IMG/VR virus record: IMGVR_UViG_3300027754_005989
Span: 62,001-126,000 of that record
Length of the DNA stretch: 64,000 nt
Strand: one strand, 5' to 3'
Source of the DNA: a virus
Shown: in pieces, positions 28,174 through 35,567 of the stretch
Layout: every line of letters begins with the position of its first letter
Position numbering within the stretch: the first letter of the stretch is position 1
Notes under the pieces: generated by a model
What the model saw: only the letters and a program-made list of their open reading frames with translations
Databases searched by the model: none
What the model was told of the DNA's origin: nothing
Position numbers and translations under genes: made by a program

Positions 28174-28798
28174 GAGAATCATCCCTTCTGCTCTTGAAAT
28201 AAGATGGTTTTGTGCAACTCTTTTTCTGTTTATTATAATAGTTTGTCTTGGTTTTAATGATAAAAAACATCCAGCACAGTACGAGATTGCTTTCAAAACT
28301 TTGACTAGACAACCCGATGATATCACTTGTGGTCCAGCAAGTACCGTGATGGTCCTGAGCCATTATGGGAAAAATATTTCTATTGATGAAGTCAAGAAAA
28401 TAACAAAAACTGTGTGGTATAGCAGAAACGGCGTTGATTTCGGTATGACTGCGCCTCAGTTGATACGAGAAGCCTTGGATTATTTTGGTTTTTTTTCTAA
28501 GTTAAATTATGGTGGTCTGGATACTCTGAAGCATTTTGTGAGTTTGGGAAAACCTTGTATAGTTTTGATTCGCAGCGATGAGTACGCATGGCATTATGTT
28601 GTGGTCACGGGATTTAGTGATGGAAAAATAAAATTTGCGAATCCAACCCAAGGACAAATGGAAATTGTCTCTGAGGAGACTTTTGTAAGGGCTTGGAGAT
28701 GGACTGGCGATTTATCTGGTCGTGACTGTGGTTGGTGGATAGCATTCTGGTTGAGAACTATGGAAATCTATCCAAACTCTTTCGTACATTTGGAATGA
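28172..28798 (+). CDS. Exported C39-like cysteine peptidase (208 aa)
   Basis: N-terminal signal/anchor 'IRWFCATLFLFIIIVCLGF' (about 10-28) then a papain-like C39-type domain: 'LTRQPDDITCGPASTVMVLS' has the oxyanion Gln (47) and the nucleophile Cys53 in 'CGPAS', 'AWHYVVVTGFSDG' the His141, and 'FANPTQG' the Asn157/Asp position. The Cys-His-Asn triad is complete. C39 peptidases cut after GG in secretion leaders; phage versions with a signal peptide may attack envelope proteins or peptidoglycan cross-bridges. Precedes the metallopeptidase gene 28841. Confidence 0.85.
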   Translation: MRIIPSALEIRWFCATLFLFIIIVCLGFNDKKHPAQYEIAFKTLTRQPDDITCGPASTVMVLSHYGKNISIDEVKKITKTVWYSRNGVDFGMTAPQLIREALDYFGFFSKLNYGGLDTLKHFVSLGKPCIVLIRSDEYAWHYVVVTGFSDGKIKFANPTQGQMEIVSEETFVRAWRWTGDLSGRDCGWWIAFWLRTMEIYPNSFVHLE

Positions 28799-28815
28799 TC
28801 TTGCAGAAATTTGTA

Positions 28816-28823
28816 TATAAATA
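28816..28823 (+). promoter_or_regulatory. T4-type late promoter box TATAAATA
   Basis: Exact match, 17 bases before ATG 28841. Confidence 0.65.
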
Positions 28824-28840
28824 AGTAATATGAGGTGGTT

Positions 28841-29803
28841 ATGAAATTGAAATATCTTCCCTTGGTGATGTTTTTGGCTTTAGGACTTATATGGTTGCTC
28901 AAGAGCAACAACAAATCTGAAGTGGGCGAGGGAATTACTGAACAAGACATGCCCTCCGTGGTTTTTCGTAATGTTTTAAGCAGCGCACCGGAACCTAGTG
29001 ATGAACCTCGTTGGATGAAATGGCCCAGAATGCGTGAAGTAAGCGATCCTAAATATGGGGTCGTGCTCGGAGACTTGGAATCCCACATGCCGAAGGACCA
29101 TGTTTATCGTGATGCCAACAAAATGACATGGGCGCACGAAACAACCCACGGAATCAACGCAAACATTCGTAACAGAACCTTCGACCAAGATGCTGTCAAC
29201 GGATTTTATGTGCTTCAGGATCGTGCTATTTTGCTCAAGGAGCCCAAGACAACCATTCGTGATGTAGCTATCAAGATACCTGAAGTTTTACGGGGTCCTA
29301 GCTATAAACTTTATTTGGTTGAGCAAGCCGTAGCTTGGAATGACAGGCCTCTATACCTCATGGATGAGTGGATCAGTTATACTAATGGCTCTGAGGTTGG
29401 CAAGGAATTGAATGTTTATGGCTGGCACTACGAATTGCTGCAAGCTCACAACTTCAATGTTTATTGCACTTATTTGGCTATGGTCATCCAGCGTGATTTG
29501 AGTGATTATCAAGAGACAGAATTCAAGAAATTCCTAAAGTGGAACACCGAAAGGGTTTTCATGATTACACTTCCATCCGATAAAACAGTCATAGATAAGG
29601 GAATGCCAGATGTGAAGGTTGCAGCAGCCAGTAACGCCCACATTTGCCCTCATCAAAAATTGGAAGTTGGTGGGGAATTCGACATGAAAATTGTCGATGA
29701 TTATTTGGAAGTGATTCGTAAATCGCCCCAAGCTGACAATTTCAGGAAATTTGCCAAGTCTTATTTTGGAGACGACTGGTGCAAAAAAGTTTATGGATTT
29801 TGA
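28841..29803 (+). CDS. Membrane-anchored zinc metallopeptidase-like protein (320 aa)
   Basis: ATG after TGAGGTGGTT and a late promoter box. N-terminal anchor 'YLPLVMFLALGLIWLLKS' (5-21). 'KMTWAHETTHGINANIRN' contains HExxH (H99, E100, H103), and 'LYLMDEWISYTNGSEVG' (E176) could supply the third zinc ligand, as in gluzincin-type enzymes. I do not recognise the exact family. With the preceding C39-like protein it forms a pair of exported or anchored proteases, possibly for envelope attack or lysis. Confidence 0.82.
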   Translation: MKLKYLPLVMFLALGLIWLLKSNNKSEVGEGITEQDMPSVVFRNVLSSAPEPSDEPRWMKWPRMREVSDPKYGVVLGDLESHMPKDHVYRDANKMTWAHETTHGINANIRNRTFDQDAVNGFYVLQDRAILLKEPKTTIRDVAIKIPEVLRGPSYKLYLVEQAVAWNDRPLYLMDEWISYTNGSEVGKELNVYGWHYELLQAHNFNVYCTYLAMVIQRDLSDYQETEFKKFLKWNTERVFMITLPSDKTVIDKGMPDVKVAAASNAHICPHQKLEVGGEFDMKIVDDYLEVIRKSPQADNFRKFAKSYFGDDWCKKVYGF

Positions 29804-29811
29804 GAGGAATC

Positions 29812-30294
29812 ATGAAATTTAAAGATTGGATTGTTAGTAAAGTTAAAAATGAAATGGCATCTTTCAGTTTACGGAAGGATCAGTTCACTATTCCTTGTCG
29901 TTTTTTGACCATGCGAAAACTTCCTTGCAAAGAAGAGGATGTTTACGCACTTGATATGAGATTCGAGGACCCCGAAGCTTATTCTTCTCCTTATAATCAT
30001 TTGCACCAGCATTCTTTTTTTGCAGCCTTGGTTCCCGGCACGAAAAATTATCTTGTTTATCATGGTGGTGAGCATCCTGCTGATGTGATGCCTGAAGGTC
30101 TTGCTTTGAATGCTGGATATTTGCCTGTAGACAACAACGGAATAGACCGCAGTAACGGAGCTATGTCAAGCAAGGGTTATTACTTGGTTCCAAATGATTG
30201 GTTTGTTCACGCCTTGTTGATGAATAAAGACTATGAAGAAATCAAACCAGCTTTGGCAGACTTCACGGGTTTGAGAGCAGCACACTTGTCCTGA
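29812..30294 (+). CDS. Tagged hypothetical protein (160 aa)
   Basis: ATG 29812 with GAGAGGAATC upstream. 'MKFKDWIVSKVKNEMASFSL' resembles the tag class seen in 26837 and 21940. The body reads 'FTIPCRFLTMRKLPCKEEDV', 'HLHQHSFFAALVPGTKNYLV' and 'MSSKGYYLVPNDWFVHALLM'; unknown family, beta-rich. Located between the metallopeptidase and a glycosyltransferase in one transcription unit. Confidence 0.75.
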   Translation: MKFKDWIVSKVKNEMASFSLRKDQFTIPCRFLTMRKLPCKEEDVYALDMRFEDPEAYSSPYNHLHQHSFFAALVPGTKNYLVYHGGEHPADVMPEGLALNAGYLPVDNNGIDRSNGAMSSKGYYLVPNDWFVHALLMNKDYEEIKPALADFTGLRAAHLS

Positions 30295-30303
30295 GTACGA
30301 CTC

Positions 30304-31155
30304 ATGAAGGTTTTATACATTTTGAACGAGTCATGTTTTTACATGCGACTTGCGTGGTTCAGTCTTACCACTCTGAGGAAATACAATCCCGACATACCTG
30401 TTGAAATACTTTTTATCTGCGACAACAAAAGAGAGAACCGCTTTCTGGGCAGGCTTGAAAAGCTTGATATGGGGATTCCTTGGTTCAATAAATCGATGTT
30501 TTTTGATGAATGCGAGCATCTGGGGGTAAAACTTAATATTGTTGAAAACATCGAAATGGGAGAGGAAGAAGGCTTTCATTCAGCACAAAGGAAAGAATTT
30601 GTAAGGGTTGATGGCGAACAAATACTTCTCCTAGATGCAGACACTTTTATTTTCGATGATATATCATGCATCTTTGATAATCTGAGATATTATGATATAA
30701 TTATAGATCAAAACGAATGGAGTAATTTTGGCAACAGGTTCCCCTTCATGGGGAAATACCAAAGGCCATTTAATTCAGGAGTGGTTCTCTTCGGTAAAGG
30801 TTTTTTGCAAGAGTACGGAAAAAGAGTTTTTGACTTATGTCTTGAAATAAAACATGAAAGACACGCTGTTGGAAAGTGGCTTGGAGAATACGAATCAAAC
30901 AAAGATATAGTAATTCCAAAATTAAGTAGGGAAGAGTTCGCATTGACGCTGTTTATTCTTGAAAATAAAATTAATTTTCGATTTTTCAATAGGAGTGAAG
31001 TGCAAACTGGAAGGTTGACTGGAAGAACACGAATATATCACACTATGACTCAATATTGGCCAGCAGCATGGCAAAAATTCTTTAAAAATGGCGTTTTTAA
31101 ACCTCCTTTTTTTTATAGGCCAAAATCTTTCATAAAAATCAATAGACATCAATAG
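30304..31155 (+). CDS. Glycosyltransferase, GT-A fold (283 aa)
   Basis: 'MKVLYILNESCFYMRLAWFS' is a nucleotide-sugar fold start and 'VDGEQILLLDADTFIFDDIS' contains the DxD motif (DAD) that binds the metal and nucleotide-sugar. 'FMGKYQRPFNSGVVLFGKGF' is the 'NSGVxLF' loop typical of GT8-like or related transferases. 'GRTRIYHTMTQYW' carries a late His. Sugar and acceptor unknown; with glf in the same genome a galactosyl- or galactofuranosyl-transferase is possible but unproven. Confidence 0.85.
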   Translation: MKVLYILNESCFYMRLAWFSLTTLRKYNPDIPVEILFICDNKRENRFLGRLEKLDMGIPWFNKSMFFDECEHLGVKLNIVENIEMGEEEGFHSAQRKEFVRVDGEQILLLDADTFIFDDISCIFDNLRYYDIIIDQNEWSNFGNRFPFMGKYQRPFNSGVVLFGKGFLQEYGKRVFDLCLEIKHERHAVGKWLGEYESNKDIVIPKLSREEFALTLFILENKINFRFFNRSEVQTGRLTGRTRIYHTMTQYWPAAWQKFFKNGVFKPPFFYRPKSFIKINRHQ

Positions 31156-31163
31156 ATATTTTC

Positions 31164-31328
31164 ATGAAAAAGAAGAAAAAGATACCTATGCATCCCACCA
31201 AAACTTTGCACATGCAATTCCATGACAAAGTGGCACCGATGTCAGCTTGTGGCGAGAGTTTTATGGGATTTACGGAGTGGCTTCAAAAGAGAGATTTGAA
31301 GCATCCTGCGAAGCGTAGAAAGGGTTGA
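31164..31328 (+). CDS. Small lysine-rich protein with a tag-like segment (54 aa)
   Basis: ATG 8 bases after the glycosyltransferase stop, no strong ribosome site. Very basic: 'MKKKKKIPMHPTKTLHMQFH', then 'CGESFMGFTEWLQKRDLKHP' and 'AKRRKG'. 'FTEWLQKR' matches the tag class but lies near the C-terminus. Followed by a bidirectional terminator. A DNA-binding internal protein is one guess. Confidence 0.55.
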   Translation: MKKKKKIPMHPTKTLHMQFHDKVAPMSACGESFMGFTEWLQKRDLKHPAKRRKG

Positions 31329-31360
31329 ATGAAGAACTGAAAGATCATCAGTTTGATGAT

Positions 31361-31397
31361 AAAAAAGCACCCACTTTGAAGGGGGTGCTTTTTTTAT
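31361..31397. terminator. Bidirectional terminator
   Basis: AAAAAAGCACCCACTT pairs with AAGGGGGTGCTTTTTTT; A-run and T-run on opposite sides. Ends gene 31164 (rightward) and the leftward operon 31398-32902. Confidence 0.9.
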
Positions 31398-31688
31398 TTA
31401 TACAAATTTTTTGTCAGCCAACCTCTGAGCTTTCTCAATTTTGCCATTTACCAAAGCTTTGGAGAACTTTTTTTTATGAACTAGTTCTCTGACAGCGTCT
31501 ATCTCTTCGATTCCGATAGGACGGGAGAAGAAAATGCGGTGTTCTTCATTTTGATGTCCAATATAGCAGATGCTTTCTCCGCTTTCAGCATCGAGAATCT
31601 TGACAACATCTTTGCCAAGTCCTGATATTGCGTCTAATGCGTTTATCTCGACAATTTTTTTCTTTTCAATTGAATCTTTAGACTTCAT
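31398..31688 (-). CDS. Hypothetical protein (96 aa)
   Basis: ATG 31688 overlaps the stop of the 2H phosphoesterase gene (ATGA), so translation is coupled. 'VVKILDAESGESICYIGHQN' and 'IEEIDAVRELVHKKKFSKAL'; a small alpha/beta protein without recognised motif. Last gene of the leftward operon with the phosphoesterase and ClpP-like protease. Confidence 0.75.
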   Translation of the reverse strand: MKSKDSIEKKKIVEINALDAISGLGKDVVKILDAESGESICYIGHQNEEHRIFFSRPIGIEEIDAVRELVHKKKFSKALVNGKIEKAQRLADKKFV

Positions 31689-32068
31689 GACAATTCCTTT
31701 AATGCTACTTCTTGGACAACTCCCGAGAGTTGGATCGATGGTATTGGTGTCCAAGACTGCAAATTATTGCTATCTTTGGGCTTACCGCCAGCGACTCTGT
31801 TAAGAGCTACCGTTATATGCTTGGGGCTTTTTTTGCTTGGCACATCGGTTTCTACTTCAACAGCGATTACTTTATCACTTTGACCCACTTTTGTCACTAT
31901 CAACTTTGCATAATTTCCAAGTAGATCAGCGGCAGGTCCATCCACGGCTTTGCCAAGGTTGATAGTCATGTGGTGACAGATCATTTCCCATCCATCTGGA
32001 ACCTGCGAAACAAAGTGGGAAATTAAATTAGATTGAGAAAGTTCGTCCAAAACAACTGCTGTATACAT
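31685..32068 (-). CDS. 2H phosphoesterase, tRNA-ligase phosphodiesterase type (127 aa)
   Basis: I choose ATG 32068, just after the ClpP stop. 'MYTAVVLDELSQSNLI' starts the fold; two HxT motifs, H33-M-T35 in 'CHHMTINLG' and H84-I-T86 in 'KHITVALNR', are the catalytic signature of 2H phosphoesterases, and 'GGKPKDSNNLQSWTPI' is a pattern I associate with the phosphodiesterase domain of tRNA ligases. Such enzymes open 2',3'-cyclic phosphates left by ribonucleases. Complete active site. Together with the HAD (34956) and nucleotidyltransferase (35560) it suggests RNA repair. Confidence 0.82.
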   Translation of the reverse strand: MYTAVVLDELSQSNLISHFVSQVPDGWEMICHHMTINLGKAVDGPAADLLGNYAKLIVTKVGQSDKVIAVEVETDVPSKKSPKHITVALNRVAGGKPKDSNNLQSWTPIPSIQLSGVVQEVALKELS

Positions 32069-32069
32069 A

Positions 32070-32681
32070 TCAAGCACTTTCAATAAAAGAGTATTTGACT
32101 TTGACCTCAATCAGCATCTCAGGCATACCGATATGTGTGCAAATTTTATGTTTTTTAGCTTCTTTGGCCGTCAAGAAAATGTCAGCGTGACTTTTTTCGT
32201 GAATTAATTTGTCAAAGTAGCCTTCCTTTTGACCGCAATTTCTGGCCATGATTTGGAAAATTAATTTATTGAGTCGGTCGCATTCCTTGGCATCGGCTTT
32301 GATTTCCTCGTTTTTACCAACCGTGTTGGTTGCTGCATCGTGAAGCATCAAAGTTGCAATTTCACTCATGAATCTCTTTTGGCCTGTGCTGAAGAGGATT
32401 GCTCCAGCGCTCATAGCTTTACCTGTACAGATGGTGTAAACCGGAAGGCTACACTTTTCAACATGGGATATCATATCGAGACAACCGTAAACGCTACCGC
32501 CGTATGAGTCGATTAAAATTGGCACGAAGGGCTGTCCTGTTTGCTGTGCATCTTCCATTTCCTTACGAAAATCTTTGACGGCAATTTCCGTGAATTGCTG
32601 AACCAAAACCACCACAGGGTTTTCAATCAATTCGCTATGTTTGGAACGAATGCGTGGATCAACGATTAATTTTTTAAACAT
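32070..32681 (-). CDS. ClpP-like serine protease (203 aa)
   Basis: S14/crotonase-fold protease. 'VPILIDSYGGSVYGCLDMIS' is the oxyanion-hole loop, 'CTGKAMSAGAILFSTG' holds the nucleophile Ser91, 'IATLMLHDAAT' the His114 and 'HADIFLTAKEAKKHKI' the Asp167. Complete triad and normal length. In phages ClpP-type enzymes can serve as prohead proteases or act with host ATPases; no partner ATPase is seen here. N-terminus overlaps gene 32666 by 16 bases. If it is the prohead protease it could process the tagged proteins noted elsewhere. Confidence 0.9.
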   Translation of the reverse strand: MFKKLIVDPRIRSKHSELIENPVVVLVQQFTEIAVKDFRKEMEDAQQTGQPFVPILIDSYGGSVYGCLDMISHVEKCSLPVYTICTGKAMSAGAILFSTGQKRFMSEIATLMLHDAATNTVGKNEEIKADAKECDRLNKLIFQIMARNCGQKEGYFDKLIHEKSHADIFLTAKEAKKHKICTHIGMPEMLIEVKVKYSFIESA

Positions 32682-32902
32682 TTCAGTTCTCTATAACGGA
32701 GAAATTCGAGTCTAACTGAATTCAGCATGTCAATGATGCCGATTCGGGTTTTATACTTAATTTCATCAGTTTCTTCAAGATTGGAATTTTTAATTTTTTG
32801 AATTATGTCAGAAAATTCTTTTAAATTACTTATGATTACTTTTGCATGGTCGTGTTCATCTGTGATAAAGATTACTCCTTTTTGATGACTAACTTTAATC
32901 AT
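32666..32902 (-). CDS. Small hypothetical protein (78 aa)
   Basis: ATG with weak ribosome site and a late-type box GTAAATA at 32925-32931 on the minus strand. 'SHQKGVIFITDEHDHAKVII' and 'EFSDIIQKIKNSNLEETDEI': small alpha/beta protein. First gene of the leftward ClpP operon. Unknown function. Confidence 0.65.
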   Translation of the reverse strand: MIKVSHQKGVIFITDEHDHAKVIISNLKEFSDIIQKIKNSNLEETDEIKYKTRIGIIDMLNSVRLEFLRYRELKCLKN

Positions 32903-32924
32903 AAGTGTCCTTGTCGTGATGGAA

Positions 32925-32931
32925 TATTTAC
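32925..32931 (-). promoter_or_regulatory. Late-type box GTAAATA
   Basis: Minus strand, 23 bases before ATG 32902; six-base TAAATA core of the late consensus. Confidence 0.4.
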
Positions 32932-32964
32932 GAGACTTGTTTCAATAATTTTTTTGAGGAAATA

Positions 32965-33351
32965 ATGGAAAAGAACCACAAACATTTGGTGCTCAACGCA
33001 TCAGTCAAAAGCCCCATCATCAGCGAGGAAGAATGCAAAAACTGGCTTATCAAACTCGTTGAAATAATTGATATGAACATTCTAATACCACCCGTAGCAA
33101 AATATTGCAACACGGCAGGCAACGAAGGAGTTACAGGGACCATAGTGATTGAAACAAGTCACAGCAGCATTCATGTGTGGCACAAGGAAGCTGCGCCTTA
33201 CATCAGAATGGATGTGTATTCCTGCAAGGATTTTGATGTGCAGAAAGTGATTGATTTTGTTCGAGAAACTATGAATGTTGTAAGTGGTGGTTACATTCTT
33301 CTAGACAGAAATAATATTATTCCTGAATGGACCCATATTGGATCATTTTAA
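32965..33351 (+). CDS. speD-like: S-adenosylmethionine decarboxylase-like protein (128 aa)
   Basis: Prokaryotic AdoMet decarboxylase (SpeD/SpeH class) makes decarboxylated AdoMet for spermidine. 'GVTGTIVIETSHSSIHVWHK' aligns with the autocleavage region (GVTG....ESHxxIHTW): the pyruvoyl-forming Ser is S65, the catalytic His H70, and 'MDVYSCKDFD' supplies the Cys (C87). The residue before S65 is Thr rather than the usual Glu. Length fits the family. Some large T4-like phages carry speD, so it may adjust polyamines for DNA packaging. Overlaps the leftward gene 33343 at its end. Confidence 0.85.
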   Translation: MEKNHKHLVLNASVKSPIISEEECKNWLIKLVEIIDMNILIPPVAKYCNTAGNEGVTGTIVIETSHSSIHVWHKEAAPYIRMDVYSCKDFDVQKVIDFVRETMNVVSGGYILLDRNNIIPEWTHIGSF

Positions 33352-33702
33352 CATTGTGCTCATAATCATCTTGGTTTCCATTTCATAGGAATTGCAGATT
33401 TCCCTGTGGGTTTCTGGATTTTGGATGAGCCAGTTCATCAATTCTCCCAAACCCACAAATGGCAAGGCTACTAGCACACTCGTACCCGGAATTGGACTTA
33501 AACATCCAACCAAAGCTGCTGCCATGATTACTTTTGACATGCTTTCTCCGTAACGATCCCGCAATAAAAGGTAATTTTCTTGAATTTTCTTTTTGAATGA
33601 ATCCGTGATGGAAGTGATTTGAACTATTTTCACTTCTTGTTCAATCGCATTTTCCATAGTACATTTTTCTATGAGGTTGAAATCAAGTTTGTGATCAAGC
33701 AT
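33343..33702 (-). CDS. Hypothetical protein with hydrophobic segment (119 aa)
   Basis: ATG 33702, directly after gene 33704. Polar helical N-terminus ('IVQITSITDSFKKKIQENYL') then 'VIMAAALVGCLSPIPGTSVL' plus 'VALPFVGLGELMNWL', a hydrophobic region with a central Pro turn, like a membrane hairpin. Cotranscribed with gene 33704. Unknown. Confidence 0.7.
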   Translation of the reverse strand: MLDHKLDFNLIEKCTMENAIEQEVKIVQITSITDSFKKKIQENYLLLRDRYGESMSKVIMAAALVGCLSPIPGTSVLVALPFVGLGELMNWLIQNPETHREICNSYEMETKMIMSTMLK

Positions 33703-33703
33703 A

Positions 33704-34564
33704 TCAAGACCTTTTCTTGAGAATGTTGGAAGCCAATTCTGACATGTAGTGTGCAGTAGGAGTCTGTATCAGTTTGCTTATTGTTTCAATTGGATCGCCA
33801 AAACAAATCCTTTTTGGCATGGGATAGGTGTACATCGACTTGTTGAAAACTGGTGGCATGCCATGATCATAGTCGATGAACGGGGTGATTTTACTGTCAA
33901 TCATCGTTGATGATAGACCGTATGTGCCAAAAATATAAGCTTGATCGAAGACATCAGACAAATTCAAAGCCCATGCTAATTTGACAGTTTCTTTCCAAAT
34001 TGTTCTTTTGTTAATCAACTGGCGCAAAATCAAGGTTTCGGCAACCTGCAAAACCCTGTTGAAAAATTCAAATGTGAATTCCTTGAAACACATGATTCCC
34101 CCCAAGGGGACCCAATTTTTTAAGTAATATTCTTTGTTGTTTGGCATCACTTCCCAAAAATCGCCCGCCATTTTTTCTGCGTTTTGGAATGTAAAAGTAG
34201 CGTCAGGAGCGAAGATGCAGGCTCTGAATTGATTTTCAGGAAATGGCTGAAAACCTTGTTGACTTATCAAGACATGAGGATCGATAATCGTAAATTCATT
34301 TTTGATCTTGTTATTTTGTATGCAATGAATTAAAGAATATAATTGATTTAGTTTTACAAATCCCCTTTTATGGCCGATATTATTGTGTAAAAATTTATTG
34401 TTGTGATTGTTGATGTTTACGGGGAAAAAATACCCCGGATCATCCGTTTCTGCCACGGATATAATAAGATTATTTGCTTCACCCTGAGCAATAAAACTCT
34501 CTATCATCAATTCATATTGCCATTGATAATAGGTTGTGTTTTCGCTGCTGACAAAATACTCCAT
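33704..34564 (-). CDS. Glycosyltransferase-like protein (286 aa)
   Basis: N-terminus 'YFVSSENTTYYQWQYELMIE' then 'SFIAQGEANNLIISVAETDD' resembles the start of arabinosyl/galactosyl-transferases of the HPAT/SGT type (xxYxxWQ..xxxxSF). 'NEFTIIDPHVLISQQ' could carry the metal-binding acidic residue ('DPH' in place of DxD), and 'KNWVPLGGIMCFKEF' and 'DVFDQAYIFGTYG' follow the order of that fold. Assignment is tentative. Would join the glycan set with 15717, 17063, 22645 and 30304. Confidence 0.6.
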   Translation of the reverse strand: MEYFVSSENTTYYQWQYELMIESFIAQGEANNLIISVAETDDPGYFFPVNINNHNNKFLHNNIGHKRGFVKLNQLYSLIHCIQNNKIKNEFTIIDPHVLISQQGFQPFPENQFRACIFAPDATFTFQNAEKMAGDFWEVMPNNKEYYLKNWVPLGGIMCFKEFTFEFFNRVLQVAETLILRQLINKRTIWKETVKLAWALNLSDVFDQAYIFGTYGLSSTMIDSKITPFIDYDHGMPPVFNKSMYTYPMPKRICFGDPIETISKLIQTPTAHYMSELASNILKKRS

Positions 34565-34583
34565 GTTTTTATTGAGTAACAGC

Positions 34584-34591
34584 TATAAATA
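34584..34591 (+). promoter_or_regulatory. T4-type late promoter box TATAAATA
   Basis: Exact match, 36 bases before ATG 34627. Confidence 0.55.
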
Positions 34592-34626
34592 TTTCCGCTT
34601 TTCCAAAGTGTTTTCAGGCGGCATGA

Positions 34627-34959
34627 ATGTCATATGAAGCATACAAACAAGTAGTCGATATCCTAAAACAAAGATGCAAGCTTGCGTTTCCGGTAAGCAT
34701 ACGCAGAACCAGTCTTAAAAATCTCGATGGGGATTGTTGCCTAAAAAACAAAAAATTCTACATTAGAATAGACAGCAACCTCAGCGAAGCTTCTGCAATA
34801 GACACTATTTTGCATGAATTTGCCCATGCCCGTGCGTGGAATCATCTACACGACTCTCTCAACCCCCACGAATTTCAGGACCAAGTTCATGATGCCTCAT
34901 GGGGAGTGGCATATAGCGAAGTTTATCAAATATACGAAAAGAATTTTTTAAAAAACTAG
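34627..34959 (+). CDS. Small SprT-like metallopeptidase-type protein (110 aa)
   Basis: ATG after CAGGCGGCATGA. 'SAIDTILHEFAHARAWNHLH' contains HExxH (H63, E64, H67) at the right place for SprT/M78-type small metalloproteins, and 'KKFYIRIDSNLS' precedes it as the usual 'I.Id..ls...ai.til.HE.AH' strand. The later His ('HEFQDQVHDASWG') may complete the metal site. Such proteins act on DNA-bound or regulatory proteins in bacteria. Overlaps the leftward HAD gene by 4 bases. Confidence 0.82.
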   Translation: MSYEAYKQVVDILKQRCKLAFPVSIRRTSLKNLDGDCCLKNKKFYIRIDSNLSEASAIDTILHEFAHARAWNHLHDSLNPHEFQDQVHDASWGVAYSEVYQIYEKNFLKN

Positions 34960-35567
34960 TGCTCGTGCGACACATTATTTGGAATATCATTAATGACTAT
35001 TTTCTTAATATTAGGAAATTTCGTTTTAACCTCAGGAACAAATTCCTTAAATTTAAGTATTTGATCTGGTCTATCTTCGTGAATTTCAAGTGTTTTATAA
35101 TTTGGGTTCAAGAGACCCATAATAAAATTGAATTTAATTTCAAAAGTGCTGCTGCCAACAGTTCCCGGTTGGCCAGTCAGGAAATATCCGTCCATTTTGA
35201 GGTCAGCATGATCAAGAATCTGCGTAATCCTGCGACGAAACTGGTTGGGACGACCCGTCATCAACACAACGGTAGCTTCAGAATCACTTAGATCATTCTT
35301 ACAGCTTTCAACTGACTTGGTGATATACCATTCTGGTCCCGGCATTTCAGGAACCAAGGGAGGCGACAAAGTTTCTAGCCTGCCCCACCATCCACGATGA
35401 GGCCAAGGATATCCAGTTATATCTTTATATAAAACCTTACCAGTATCTGAGTCTGGGGAATGAAACAAAGTGCCATCGAAGTCGTAGATGATCAATCTAG
35501 ACACATTAACTGCGCTCTCGTTCAGTCTATTCTGGCAATATTCCTTAAATCTTGATATTTTAGCCAT
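34956..35567 (-). CDS. SAK-type HAD phosphatase, RNA-repair-like (203 aa)
   Basis: HAD-superfamily hydrolase: motif I 'LIIYDFDGTLFHSPDSD' (D29, D31), motif II 'VVLMTGRPNQFRRRI', late acidic motif 'LEIHEDRPDQI'. 'HRGWWGRLETLSPPLVPE', 'EWYITKS' and 'FEIKFNFIMGLL' follow what I know as the 'Swiss Army Knife RNA repair-like' HAD family, so it may remove phosphates from RNA ends. N-terminal 20 residues 'ISRFKEYCQNRLNESA' form a tag-like helix before the fold. ATG overlaps the end of the nucleotidyltransferase gene by 8 bases, so the two are coupled. Confidence 0.82.
   Translation of the reverse strand: MAKISRFKEYCQNRLNESAVNVSRLIIYDFDGTLFHSPDSDTGKVLYKDITGYPWPHRGWWGRLETLSPPLVPEMPGPEWYITKSVESCKNDLSDSEATVVLMTGRPNQFRRRITQILDHADLKMDGYFLTGQPGTVGSSTFEIKFNFIMGLLNPNYKTLEIHEDRPDQILKFKEFVPEVKTKFPNIKKIVINDIPNNVSHEH

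Noticed and set aside
28154-28326. Longer N-terminus of the leftward gene 27541 (up to 28326)
   Set aside because: It would run antisense through the signal peptide and active-site region of the C39-like gene and lacks a ribosome site; ATG 28173 has one.
31391-31402. TATAAATA-like sequence on the minus strand
   Set aside because: It overlaps the stop codon of gene 31398 and the terminator; no gene starts downstream of it on that strand.
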